Source: Selenomonas ruminantium subsp. ruminantium ATCC 12561 (GTDB lineage: Bacteria > Bacillota > Negativicutes > Selenomonadales > Selenomonadaceae). From it: a stretch of 64,000 bases of DNA. The stretch is from positions 58,543 through 122,542 of the forward strand of contig NZ_AUJE01000007.1 in the NCBI RefSeq assembly GCF_000424065.1, read 5' to 3'. A program made the position numbers and the translations under genes. Shown one piece after another: positions 43,585-51,277 of the stretch (positions are counted from its first letter, which is position 1; each line of letters opens with the position of its first letter). The notes under the pieces are model-generated. The model was not told where the DNA came from. It searched no databases and was given only the letters and a program-made list of their open reading frames with translations.

Positions 43585-43809
43585 ATGACAATGGATACAC
43601 AGGGGAAAGAACTGGCATGTATCGAACGGTTAGGAACGCTGTGCGCCATGAGTGAATGGACGGAAGACCAGTTGGAGGACATATTGAATCTTCTGCGGGA
43701 TTATGGTGCCAGCTGTGAGTATGACGGCTATCAGACGGGCTATAACGAAGGGTATAGTACAGCGCTTTCAGATGCAGTGGAAGCCGCACAGCGTACCAGT
43801 GTTGGTTAA
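43585..43809 (+). CDS. Small hypothetical protein, 74 residues
   Basis: Unrecognised. It is acidic with a tyrosine- and glycine-rich end (YDGYQTGYNEGYSTALSDAVEAAQ) and an N-terminal helix pair (ACIERLGTLCAMSEWTEDQLEDILNLLRDYG). AGGAGG at 43571-43576 stands 8 bases before ATG 43585, which supports translation. Its stop overlaps the stop of a convergent - strand gene by a few bases. Confidence 0.65.
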   Translation: MTMDTQGKELACIERLGTLCAMSEWTEDQLEDILNLLRDYGASCEYDGYQTGYNEGYSTALSDAVEAAQRTSVG

Positions 43810-44123
43810 CGTTCCCAAGGTGGAGCTTTTATTTCCTTGGGCTGAGCTGCAGCCTTTATTTCGGACATAGGCTGTGAGCAGGATTTCAGCTGGGACCAAT
43901 TCATAGGGACGAAGGATTGCGGAGTAACGGTGGCTGCGGCCTTTTTTTCAGCCTCTATGCGGCGTTGTGCCTCTATTTCCTCACGGGTGGGGACGGGGAT
44001 AGCTTTTGCATGTCCTTGGGTATAATTCGTCTGCCCTTGGCGTATGACAGAGGAGGCAGGTTTTTCCTGCTGTACACCACCGCCTAATAAATAGTTGAGC
44101 AAAGCCTGTTTATCTGTTTTCAT
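43806..44123 (-). CDS. Small hypothetical protein, 105 residues, low complexity
   Basis: Unrecognised. The N-terminus MKTDKQALLNYLLGGG is followed by a Gln/Pro/Ala-rich, probably disordered chain with a charged helix (REEIEAQRRIEAEKKAAA). On the - strand a GAGGT ribosome binding site lies 7 bases before the ATG, which supports a real gene. It converges with the 74-residue gene and is divergent from pflB. Confidence 0.6.
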   Translation of the reverse strand: MKTDKQALLNYLLGGGVQQEKPASSVIRQGQTNYTQGHAKAIPVPTREEIEAQRRIEAEKKAAATVTPQSFVPMNWSQLKSCSQPMSEIKAAAQPKEIKAPPWER

Positions 44124-44249
44124 TACATTTACCTCGCAGATTTATTTTGTATGATTTGGACAAAATCCTATGTAAAAAATTCGCCAAACAGGCTATAAAA
44201 CCCTTTTCAGATAGGTACAGGCACAGGAATTTTATCGATAATCCAGATA

Positions 44250-44278
44250 TTGACAGCTCAAAAGATACTCGTTATAAT
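44250..44278 (+). promoter_or_regulatory. Consensus promoter of the pfl unit
   Basis: TTGACA (44250-44255), a 17-base spacer, TATAAT (44273-44278): a perfect sigma-A/70 match. Transcription would start near 44285, just before the riboswitch. Confidence 0.9.
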
Positions 44279-44298
44279 TAGTAGCAGGTAATAAGAAC

Positions 44299-44401
44299 AG
44301 GTACAGGACTGGCGGATTAGTGGATTACCACAAGGTACTGTACCTTTGCTTGGATAGCTGACCGCCTGGGCAGAGTGCGGATGCATTGCTCAGGCGTTTT
44401 T
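44299..44401 (+). ncRNA. ZTP riboswitch (pfl motif) with terminator expression platform
   Basis: The aptamer parts are in order: P1 GGTACAG (44300) with TGTACC (44339-44344); ACTGGCGG (44308-44315); a GTGG-ATTA-CCAC hairpin (44320-44331); a short linker; and the conserved CCGCCTGGGCA (44362-44372), whose CCGCC can pair with GGCGG as the pseudoknot. The same CGCCTGGGCA strand also pairs with TGCTCAGGCG (44387-44396) to form a terminator followed by TTTTT. Binding of ZTP or ZMP, which signals folate one-carbon shortage, should prevent the terminator and turn pflB on, supplying formate. Confidence 0.82.
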
Positions 44402-44435
44402 GTATTTCCAGGCAGAAAACAGGAGGATTGACGTA

Positions 44436-46667
44436 ATGAAAGAAATGTGGCAGGGATTCCGTCCCGGTAAGTGGCAGACGAAGATTGATGTGCGTGATTT
44501 TATCCAAAAGAATTACACGCCTTATGAAGGCGCAGCAGATTTTTTGGCTTCCGCTACGGAAAACACCACCGCAGTTTGGGACGAGTGCAAGCGCCTGTTG
44601 GCTGAAGAACGTCAGAAGGGCGGCGTATTGGATGTGGATACGGAAAAGGTTTCCACGACGATTTCGCATGCTCCCGGCTATATCGACAGAGAACATGAAT
44701 CCATTGTGGGCCTGCAGCTCGACGCGCCCTTGAAGCGCGGTCTGATTGTCAATGGTGGCCTGCGCATGGCGCAGCAGGCGGCTGCAGAATACGGCTACAA
44801 GGTCAGCGATAAGATAACGGAAATCTATTCCAAACATGTAAAGACCCATAATGAAGCGGTCTTTGAACTTTACACGCCGGAAATGCGCAAGGCGCGTCAC
44901 TTAGGGCTTTTGACCGGCCTGCCGGATGCCTATGGCCGTGGCCGCATCATTGGCGATTATCGCCGTGTGGCGCTGTATGGTGTGGACTTTCTGATTGAAC
45001 AGAAAAAACAGGATAAGGAAGAAATGTACAGCGGAGATATGGACGCCGAGAAAATGCGTGCCCGCAGTGAGATTGCGCAGCAGATTAAGGCGTTAAATGA
45101 CCTCAAGACCATGGCACAGAGCTATGGCTTTGATATCAGTGCTCCGGCAAAGGATGCCCGTGAAGCTGTGCAGTGGGTGTACTTCGGTTATCTGGCTTCC
45201 GTTAAGGAACAGAATGGTGCAGCCATGTCCATCGGCCGCGTGAGCACTTTCCTGGATATCTATATCGAACGTGATTTGGCAGCAGGCAAGATTACGGAAG
45301 CTGAAGTACAGGAACTTATGGACCAGCTGGTAATCAAGCTGCGCATGGTGCGTATGCTCCGTACGCCGGAATACAATGAGCTGTTTGCCGGCGACCCGAT
45401 TTGGGTAACGGAGTCCGTGGGCGGCATGGGCGAAGACGGCCGTACGCTGGTCACGAAAAACTCCTTCCGTGTACTGCACACCCTCGAAAATCTGGGCCCA
45501 TCTCCGGAACCGAACCTCACGGTGCTTTGGAGCAAACGACTGCCGGAAGGATTCAAGAAGTATGCGGCAGAAATTTCCATCAAGACCAGCGCCATTCAGT
45601 ATGAAAATGACGAGGTTATGCGTCCGGCTTATGGCGATGATTACGGCATTACCTGCTGTGTATCGGCTATGAAGCTGGGCAAGATGATGCAGTTCTTCGG
45701 TGCCAGAGCCAATCTGGCGAAATCCTTGCTGCTCTCCATCAATGGTGGTAAGGACGAAAAGACGAATGAACAGTTGGCACCGGAAATGCCCCTGCCAGCA
45801 GATGGCGTTCTCGACTATGCCGATGTGCGCAAGAAATATTCCAAGGTACTGGCATGGCTGGCAAACCTCTATGTGAATACCATGAACGTGATTCACTATT
45901 CCCATGATTTGCATGCTTATGAAGCCGGTCAGATGGCACTTCATGACAGCAAGATTGAACGTTTGATGGCTTTTGGTGTGGCAGGACTCTCCTGTGCCGT
46001 GGATTCGCTGTCGGCGATTAAATATGCCAAGGTTACGCCTGTGCGCAATGAATTTGGCGTAGCTACGGATTTCAAGGTGGAAGGCGACTTCCCGAAATTT
46101 GGCAACAATGACCCGCGCGTTGATGAACTGGCGCATGAACTGACGCATGAATTTATCACGGAACTCAGAAAGCATAAGGCTTATCGCGGTGCAGAGCATA
46201 CGCTGTCCATTCTGACCATTACGTCCAATGTCATGTACGGCAAAAAGACGGGTACTACGCCGGATGGCCGCAAGATTGGCGAACCATTGGCACCGGGTGC
46301 GAACCCCATGCATGGCCGCGACAAGAACGGCGCATTAGCAGCCATGAAGTCCATTGCCCATCTGGACTATGCCGATTGCCGTGATGGTATTTCCTATACC
46401 TTCTCCATGATTCCTTCGGCCCTGGGCAAGACCGAGGAAATCCGGGTACAGAATCTCACGGCGATGCTGGATGGTTACAGCAGCTATGAGGCACATCACA
46501 TCAACATCAATATCCTCGATAGAGCTGTGCTTGAAGATGCGATGGAACATCCGGAGAATTATCCACAGCTCACCATCCGTGTGTCCGGTTATGCGGTGAA
46601 CTTCATCAAGCTGGACAGACCGCATCAGTTGGAGGTCATTTCCCGTACCTTCTATGAAGCGATGTAA
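44436..46667 (+). CDS. pflB: Pyruvate formate-lyase (glycyl radical enzyme)
   Basis: 743 residues. Splits pyruvate with CoA into acetyl-CoA and formate under anaerobic conditions. The active-site Cys pair is in [10 protein letters not shown], and the glycyl radical Gly lies near the C-terminus in [36 protein letters not shown] and HININI are further PFL signatures. Start ATG 44436 has AGGAGG 9 bases upstream. Its activase follows after 6 bases, and a ZTP riboswitch precedes it, linking formate supply to one-carbon metabolism. Confidence 0.96.
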   Translation: MKEMWQGFRPGKWQTKIDVRDFIQKNYTPYEGAADFLASATENTTAVWDECKRLLAEERQKGGVLDVDTEKVSTTISHAPGYIDREHESIVGLQLDAPLKRGLIVNGGLRMAQQAAAEYGYKVSDKITEIYSKHVKTHNEAVFELYTPEMRKARHLGLLTGLPDAYGRGRIIGDYRRVALYGVDFLIEQKKQDKEEMYSGDMDAEKMRARSEIAQQIKALNDLKTMAQSYGFDISAPAKDAREAVQWVYFGYLASVKEQNGAAMSIGRVSTFLDIYIERDLAAGKITEAEVQELMDQLVIKLRMVRMLRTPEYNELFAGDPIWVTESVGGMGEDGRTLVTKNSFRVLHTLENLGPSPEPNLTVLWSKRLPEGFKKYAAEISIKTSAIQYENDEVMRPAYGDDYGITCCVSAMKLGKMMQFFGARANLAKSLLLSINGGKDEKTNEQLAPEMPLPADGVLDYADVRKKYSKVLAWLANLYVNTMNVIHYSHDLHAYEAGQMALHDSKIERLMAFGVAGLSCAVDSLSAIKYAKVTPVRNEFGVATDFKVEGDFPKFGNNDPRVDELAHELTHEFITELRKHKAYRGAEHTLSILTITSNVMYGKKTGTTPDGRKIGEPLAPGANPMHGRDKNGALAAMKSIAHLDYADCRDGISYTFSMIPSALGKTEEIRVQNLTAMLDGYSSYEAHHININILDRAVLEDAMEHPENYPQLTIRVSGYAVNFIKLDRPHQLEVISRTFYEAM

Positions 46668-46673
46668 TTTACG

Positions 46674-47408
46674 ATGATAAAGGGTTATTATCATTCCAAG
46701 CTGAGTTTTGGCACGGTGGACGGCCCCGGCATCCGCTATGTACTCTTTTTAGCAGGGTGTCGCATGGGCTGTGCCTTTTGCCATAATCCCGATACCTGGG
46801 CAAAAGGTGAACAGACCATAACCGCAGCAGAAGTTCTGCAGGAGATGGAGGAATATCGCAATTTCTACGAATCCTCTGGCGGCGGACTGACGGTTTCCGG
46901 CGGAGAGCCGCTAATGCAGCCAGAGTTTTTGGCTGACCTTTTGACAGCTGCTAAGCAAAGGGGCTTTCATACCGCTATTGATACTTGTGGGTTGGCGTCG
47001 AAAGAGGCTATTATGCAGGTCCTGCCTTATGTGGACCGGGTGCTGTTTTCACTAAAAGGCAGTACCGATGCCTGTTATCAGCTTTTAACCAAGGCAAAGT
47101 TCAGCCTGATCAAGGAAAATCTCGCGCTTGTTGTCCGGCGTAAGCCCGTGACCCTGCGTTATGTGCTGATTCCCGGCTATACGGCAGGGAAGGAAAGTTT
47201 AGCAGAGCTTATCCGTTTAGTGCATAGCTTGTCGGGAGATATTGAAGTTGAGGTACTGCCTTACCATACCATGGGCATTGCCAAATGGGAGGCACTAGGC
47301 TGGGATTACCCGCTGAAAGATGTGCCGGAACCCACCAAAGAAGAATTAACAGATTTTCGCAATTCCCTGCGTCAGGCAGGCATTAAATTAGCGGCAACGG
47401 AAAATTAA
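46674..47408 (+). CDS. pflA: Pyruvate formate-lyase activating enzyme
   Basis: 244 residues, radical SAM. The cluster motif is CRMGCAFC (Cys-x3-Cys-x2-Cys), preceded by the PflA family stretch TVDGPGIRYVLFLAGC and followed by HNPDTW; SGGGLTVSGGEPLMQ is also typical. It generates the glycyl radical on PflB. It lies 6 bases after pflB and ends in a terminator stem that overlaps its stop codon. Confidence 0.96.
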   Translation: MIKGYYHSKLSFGTVDGPGIRYVLFLAGCRMGCAFCHNPDTWAKGEQTITAAEVLQEMEEYRNFYESSGGGLTVSGGEPLMQPEFLADLLTAAKQRGFHTAIDTCGLASKEAIMQVLPYVDRVLFSLKGSTDACYQLLTKAKFSLIKENLALVVRRKPVTLRYVLIPGYTAGKESLAELIRLVHSLSGDIEVEVLPYHTMGIAKWEALGWDYPLKDVPEPTKEELTDFRNSLRQAGIKLAATEN

Positions 47409-47434
47409 CCGTTGCCGCTGATTTATTTTTTCGG
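47391..47434. terminator. Terminator between pflA and the convergent acyltransferase gene
   Basis: AGCGGCAACGG (47391-47401), 8-base loop, CCGTTGCCGCT (47410-47420), then GATTTATTTTTT. The first arm lies inside the end of pflA. Confidence 0.85.
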
Positions 47435-48568
47435 ATAAATACCTATGGTGAGTTTATTTATCATAGGGAGGTATTCGCCCAGTTTACGACAGATAATGGC
47501 GGCCAGGATGGAGAGAATCAAGGTGGCCCAGTAAAAACCGATGATTACAGGGGCTGTCATAATACGTCCGTTATTTTGCAGCCAAAGGGCAATATAGGTA
47601 ATGATGAGCGGATGAGCAAGATAGGCAAAATAGGAATGCTTGCCCAAAATATGGAGCAGTGCATTCAATCTTTGCGGATAGATTTGCTCGGTAAAGATGG
47701 CAAAGAAGAACAGACTGGCAGCGATGGTATAGAAGATGCCCCAGGGGCACAGCTGATGTGCTGTGTTAATGGCTTCCAAAGCAGTATAACCGTCAAAGTA
47801 AATCTTTTCGTAGTAATAGGTCATCAGACCACCGAGCGTAAAGAAGAAAAAGCAGGTCAGTCCATGAAGGTGTTTTTTCATGAACGCCATGAACTTTTCA
47901 CTATGTACGGAGAGATAGCCGCCCAGCAGGAAGATAAAGAAGTAATGCAGCACCCAGTAGTTAAGACGATACATCAGGAAAGGTTTCAGCATACTGTCAT
48001 CCGGCAGGCCGTAGACATAAATGTTGAAGCTAGTGCTGAAGCTCGACCAGTAGTCAAAGGCAATCTGCAAGGCAAGAAGTATGCCCAGCCAGGGAATCGT
48101 CAACCTGCGAACAATCGCAATCCACAGCGGCATCAACAGGTAAAACCACAGGAGAATGACCATAAAGTAAAGCTGGTATTTGGCATTGCCGAAGAACAAA
48201 ATGGATAACAGATGAAGCGGGTCAGGAAAACCAACGCCATAGAGCAGGCCGTCATGGATGAGATAGAACAGCGACCAGGCGAGATAGGGAATCAGTACGG
48301 TCTTCAGGCGCCTTTTGCTGAACGACCAAAAGTCAAAGGGAGCATGGATGTTCAGGTTGTAAAACAGTCCAAAAGCAGAGATAAAGAAGAAAATGGGCAC
48401 GCTGAACCGGGTGAAGGTTTCAAAAAGTGCCACCAGATGAATATTGGCGGACGGATTCATAATGTACTGTGAGCCGATATGAATGCCGATGACGCCCATC
48501 ATGGAAATGCCGCGAATGTATTCAATGGCGGCAAGTCTTGGCTTGCGTGGCTGATTTGCTGTTTGCAT
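47423..48568 (-). CDS. Acyltransferase 3 family membrane protein (OafA-like)
   Basis: 381 residues with about ten membrane segments. N-terminal RLAAIEYIRGISMMGVIGIHIG is the family start (Arg and His in the R/K-x10-H motif), and FFFISAFGLFY and the LGKHSYFAYLAHPLII end segment fit the Acyl_transf_3 family. Members transfer acetyl or other acyl groups to envelope polysaccharides. The gene is alone on the - strand between pflA and the MATE gene, with the opening ATG at 48568. Confidence 0.9.
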   Translation of the reverse strand: MQTANQPRKPRLAAIEYIRGISMMGVIGIHIGSQYIMNPSANIHLVALFETFTRFSVPIFFFISAFGLFYNLNIHAPFDFWSFSKRRLKTVLIPYLAWSLFYLIHDGLLYGVGFPDPLHLLSILFFGNAKYQLYFMVILLWFYLLMPLWIAIVRRLTIPWLGILLALQIAFDYWSSFSTSFNIYVYGLPDDSMLKPFLMYRLNYWVLHYFFIFLLGGYLSVHSEKFMAFMKKHLHGLTCFFFFTLGGLMTYYYEKIYFDGYTALEAINTAHQLCPWGIFYTIAASLFFFAIFTEQIYPQRLNALLHILGKHSYFAYLAHPLIITYIALWLQNNGRIMTAPVIIGFYWATLILSILAAIICRKLGEYLPMINKLTIGIYPKK

Positions 48569-48709
48569 AGAGAAAAAACACCTCGATAAAAATAATTACC
48601 TACCTATCATAGCAAAAAACTGGCTGTAATGCCATAACCTTGGGGGAGTAAAAGGAAAATCATCATTTATCGCGAATAATTATAACATGGTATAGAAAAA
48701 GGTGAGGCT

Positions 48710-50449
48710 ATGCAGCGCAACGGTATTTTGGTTACACAAAAGTATATGGAATACTTAGGCTCTACTATGGGCTTTATTGTATCTCTCTATTTGGCCTCCA
48801 TTGTGGATGGCATATTGGTCAGTCAGCTTATCGGGCCTGCAGCCTTTGCAGGAATCAATCTGACCATGCCGGTTTATTATGCCCGCAATATTGTATTTTT
48901 TCTCTTGGTGGATGGCGGCTCGGTTCTGGCTGCGCAGTATATCGGTGCCCGTGATAAAGCTGCCTGCAATCAGGTGTTTACCCTGACTATTGGTGGCGGG
49001 GCAGTAATCATGACTGTTTTAGGCGTGGCTGGAGGTCTGCTGGTTGAACCACTGGCAGCAATGCTGGCAGGAGAAAGTTCTTTGACAGAACTCGTGAAAG
49101 CCTATTTGCTTCCGTTATGGCTGACCAGTCCATTGCTGTTATTGGCCAATGGTATGGCTGCTTACCTGCGATTGTCAGGAGAACACAAGCTGTCCATTGC
49201 CGTACCAGTGGCAGCCAATATCTGCAACCTCGGATTTGATTATCTCTTTATTGCTGTTTTTGGCTGGGGCATCGGCGGGGCAGGCTGGGCAACGGGAGTG
49301 GGTTATGCCTGTTCGCTGTTTTTGTTATGGCCGTATTTTCAGCGTGAGAAGCGGGATTGGCATTTTATCTCCTTAAGAGAAATCAATTCTGTACTTTTGC
49401 GGCGGATTATGCAAATTGGTTTGCCCATGGCCATGATTCCCTTGGGATTGGTGGTACGTCATTTTGCCATAAACAGTATTGTAATCGAGCAAATCGGTTA
49501 TATCGGGGCAATATTGATTTCGCTTTGCAATGCGGGTCAGCTCTATGCATTGATGTTTGTAGATGGTGCCAGCACAGCGTTGGCAAATGTTTGTGGTGCC
49601 CTGTACGGAGGCGGGGATATGACCGGCGTACGCTATGTTTTACAGCGTGCCTTGCGGCTTACCTTTGTCATTTGTCTGCTGGTTTTTGCCGGATTATTTT
49701 TCTTTCCTTTGGCATTTATGCACTTATATGGGGTAAATACAGGACTGATTAACGCAGATTTTATCTTATATTTTAGGATCAGTCTGCTCTATGTTTTGTT
49801 TTTACCCTCGGTATTCATCTTGCGGGCGTTTTTTCAGTCTACGCATCAGGAATGGGCAGCAACGTTATTTTCCGCGTTGGAGGGGGTTATCCTGGTCGTG
49901 CCGTTATATTATCTGCTGTCCTATAAAAGTCTTTTGCTGATGTGGGCGGCACCAGCTGCCGCCGCTGCATTGTCTTTGGTATGGCTGTATGTTTACCTGC
50001 GGAAAAAAGCCCAAGAGCAAGGCTGGGATAGTTTCCTCATGTTAAAGTGGGAAGCCGTGAATAGGTTCTGGGAGGTAAGTATTTCGGCTGACATACAGGA
50101 AGTCACGCAAGTTGTCTTGGCCGTAAAGGATTTTTGCCGACGAAATAAACGCTTCGGTTCGCGTGAGGCCTATGCTGCACAGTTGACGGTGGAGGAATTA
50201 GGCGTGGTTATTGCTGAACATAGTGGCTTGGGAAAACGTGCTCAGATTGATATCCTGATTCGTTTGCTGAAGGAACGGATTATAATAACGGTCAGGGATA
50301 ATGGCCGCGCCTTTAATCCGGTAAAATATTTGGCCGAGCATGGCAAGGATTTTTCGGGGATATCGATGGTGCGCAAGCTGGCGGTTAAGATGGAATACAC
50401 ATCTATACTCGGTTTTAATACAACGATAGTTACGATTGGAAAGCGATGA
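48710..50449 (+). CDS. MATE-type transporter fused to an RsbW-like ATPase domain
   Basis: 579 residues. Residues 1-440 are a MATE-family (MOP) drug/sodium antiporter-like part with twelve membrane segments (GFIVSLYLASIVDGILVSQLIGPAAFAGINLTMPVY). After a linker, residues ~450-579 form a HATPase_c domain of the anti-sigma kinase type: VEELGVVIAEHS in place of the N box, the Asp-Gly box VRDNGRAFNPVKYL and SGISMVRKLAV. The N-box Asn that coordinates magnesium in RsbW-type kinases is replaced by Val here. The domain may be catalytically weak or a binding module. Starts an operon with ATGA coupling to the next gene. Confidence 0.85.
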   Translation: MQRNGILVTQKYMEYLGSTMGFIVSLYLASIVDGILVSQLIGPAAFAGINLTMPVYYARNIVFFLLVDGGSVLAAQYIGARDKAACNQVFTLTIGGGAVIMTVLGVAGGLLVEPLAAMLAGESSLTELVKAYLLPLWLTSPLLLLANGMAAYLRLSGEHKLSIAVPVAANICNLGFDYLFIAVFGWGIGGAGWATGVGYACSLFLLWPYFQREKRDWHFISLREINSVLLRRIMQIGLPMAMIPLGLVVRHFAINSIVIEQIGYIGAILISLCNAGQLYALMFVDGASTALANVCGALYGGGDMTGVRYVLQRALRLTFVICLLVFAGLFFFPLAFMHLYGVNTGLINADFILYFRISLLYVLFLPSVFILRAFFQSTHQEWAATLFSALEGVILVVPLYYLLSYKSLLLMWAAPAAAAALSLVWLYVYLRKKAQEQGWDSFLMLKWEAVNRFWEVSISADIQEVTQVVLAVKDFCRRNKRFGSREAYAAQLTVEELGVVIAEHSGLGKRAQIDILIRLLKERIIITVRDNGRAFNPVKYLAEHGKDFSGISMVRKLAVKMEYTSILGFNTTIVTIGKR

Positions 50450-51273
50450 GACAAATGGATTACTGTTATCAACTGTTTAACCCCAGCGGCAATGTTACGG
50501 CATTGATTTTAGGGTTGGAAAAAAATGGGCAGCTGCGCAGACGTGCAGCGCAAAAAATTATGGAGAAACATCCGGAAGTAGAGCAGGTAGGCTTTGTATC
50601 CTTGGATAAAAAAGACCCACGTCTGATGATGGCTGGCGGCGAGTTCTGTGGCAATGCTCTGCGGGCGGCAGCGTGTTACTATTTGGCAGGCCAGGCTGGT
50701 GAATTGTCGATGAAGGTTTCCGGCGCTCAGCCGCACTTAAAGGCAGGCAGCAGTAAAAAAGGAGAGTTTTACGCGCAGATTCCGCTGGTTGAACGACCAG
50801 AGGATATTGTACATAAGGGCAAGGGATTTTATCAGGTCAATATGCCGGGCATTGTGCAAATCGTAATACCGCTGCATAAAGAGCAGGAAAAAACGCTTTC
50901 TGAGGAGAATGTAAAAAAGAGAACTTTGGAGATTTTGCGGCAACAACATTTGTTAGGCACACCTGCTGCCGGCGTGATGTTTTTGGTGAAAACAGCGAAA
51001 GGAAGGCGTATTTATCCTTGTGTCCGCGTAGCGGCGCTGGGAACGCTGATTTGTGAGCAGGCATGTGGCAGCGGTACGATGGCTGTGGGGCTGGTTGAAG
51101 CAGTAAAGACCGGCATGGATGTGGATATTTCCTTGTTGCAGCCGTCCGGGCAAGCGATTCATGCGCAGGTTTTACATACAGGAAAAAAACTGCCGGAATG
51201 CCGAATCTTGGGTTCTGTGAATGGTGATAATCGTAAGCGCTGGCTGCGTGATATTGGACTTGGGGGAAGGTGA
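50446..51273 (+). CDS. DapF-fold amino acid racemase, CntK-like
   Basis: 275 residues with the diaminopimelate-epimerase fold and both active-site cysteines: GGEFCGNALRAAAC and EQACGSGTMAVG. The N-terminus reads LFNPSGNVTALIL; true DapF has GxGNDF here. NPSGNxT, EQVGF and KVSG recall staphylococcal CntK, a histidine racemase of opine metallophore (staphylopine) synthesis, from memory of that sequence. No cntL- or cntM-like gene is present. Start overlaps the MATE gene stop (ATGA) and the stop is 4 bases from the phosphatase gene, so it belongs to the signalling operon. The substrate is uncertain. Confidence 0.75.
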   Translation: MRQMDYCYQLFNPSGNVTALILGLEKNGQLRRRAAQKIMEKHPEVEQVGFVSLDKKDPRLMMAGGEFCGNALRAAACYYLAGQAGELSMKVSGAQPHLKAGSSKKGEFYAQIPLVERPEDIVHKGKGFYQVNMPGIVQIVIPLHKEQEKTLSEENVKKRTLEILRQQHLLGTPAAGVMFLVKTAKGRRIYPCVRVAALGTLICEQACGSGTMAVGLVEAVKTGMDVDISLLQPSGQAIHAQVLHTGKKLPECRILGSVNGDNRKRWLRDIGLGGR

Positions 51274-51277
51274 GCAT

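Noticed and set aside
45093..46313. Open frame of 406 codons on the - strand inside pflB
   Set aside because: Antisense to an intact pyruvate formate-lyase gene; composition His/Gln-rich and unlike a protein.
47576..48208. Open frame of 210 codons on the + strand opposite the acyltransferase
   Set aside because: Antisense to a clear membrane protein; Gln/Lys-rich composition is the complement of hydrophobic codons.
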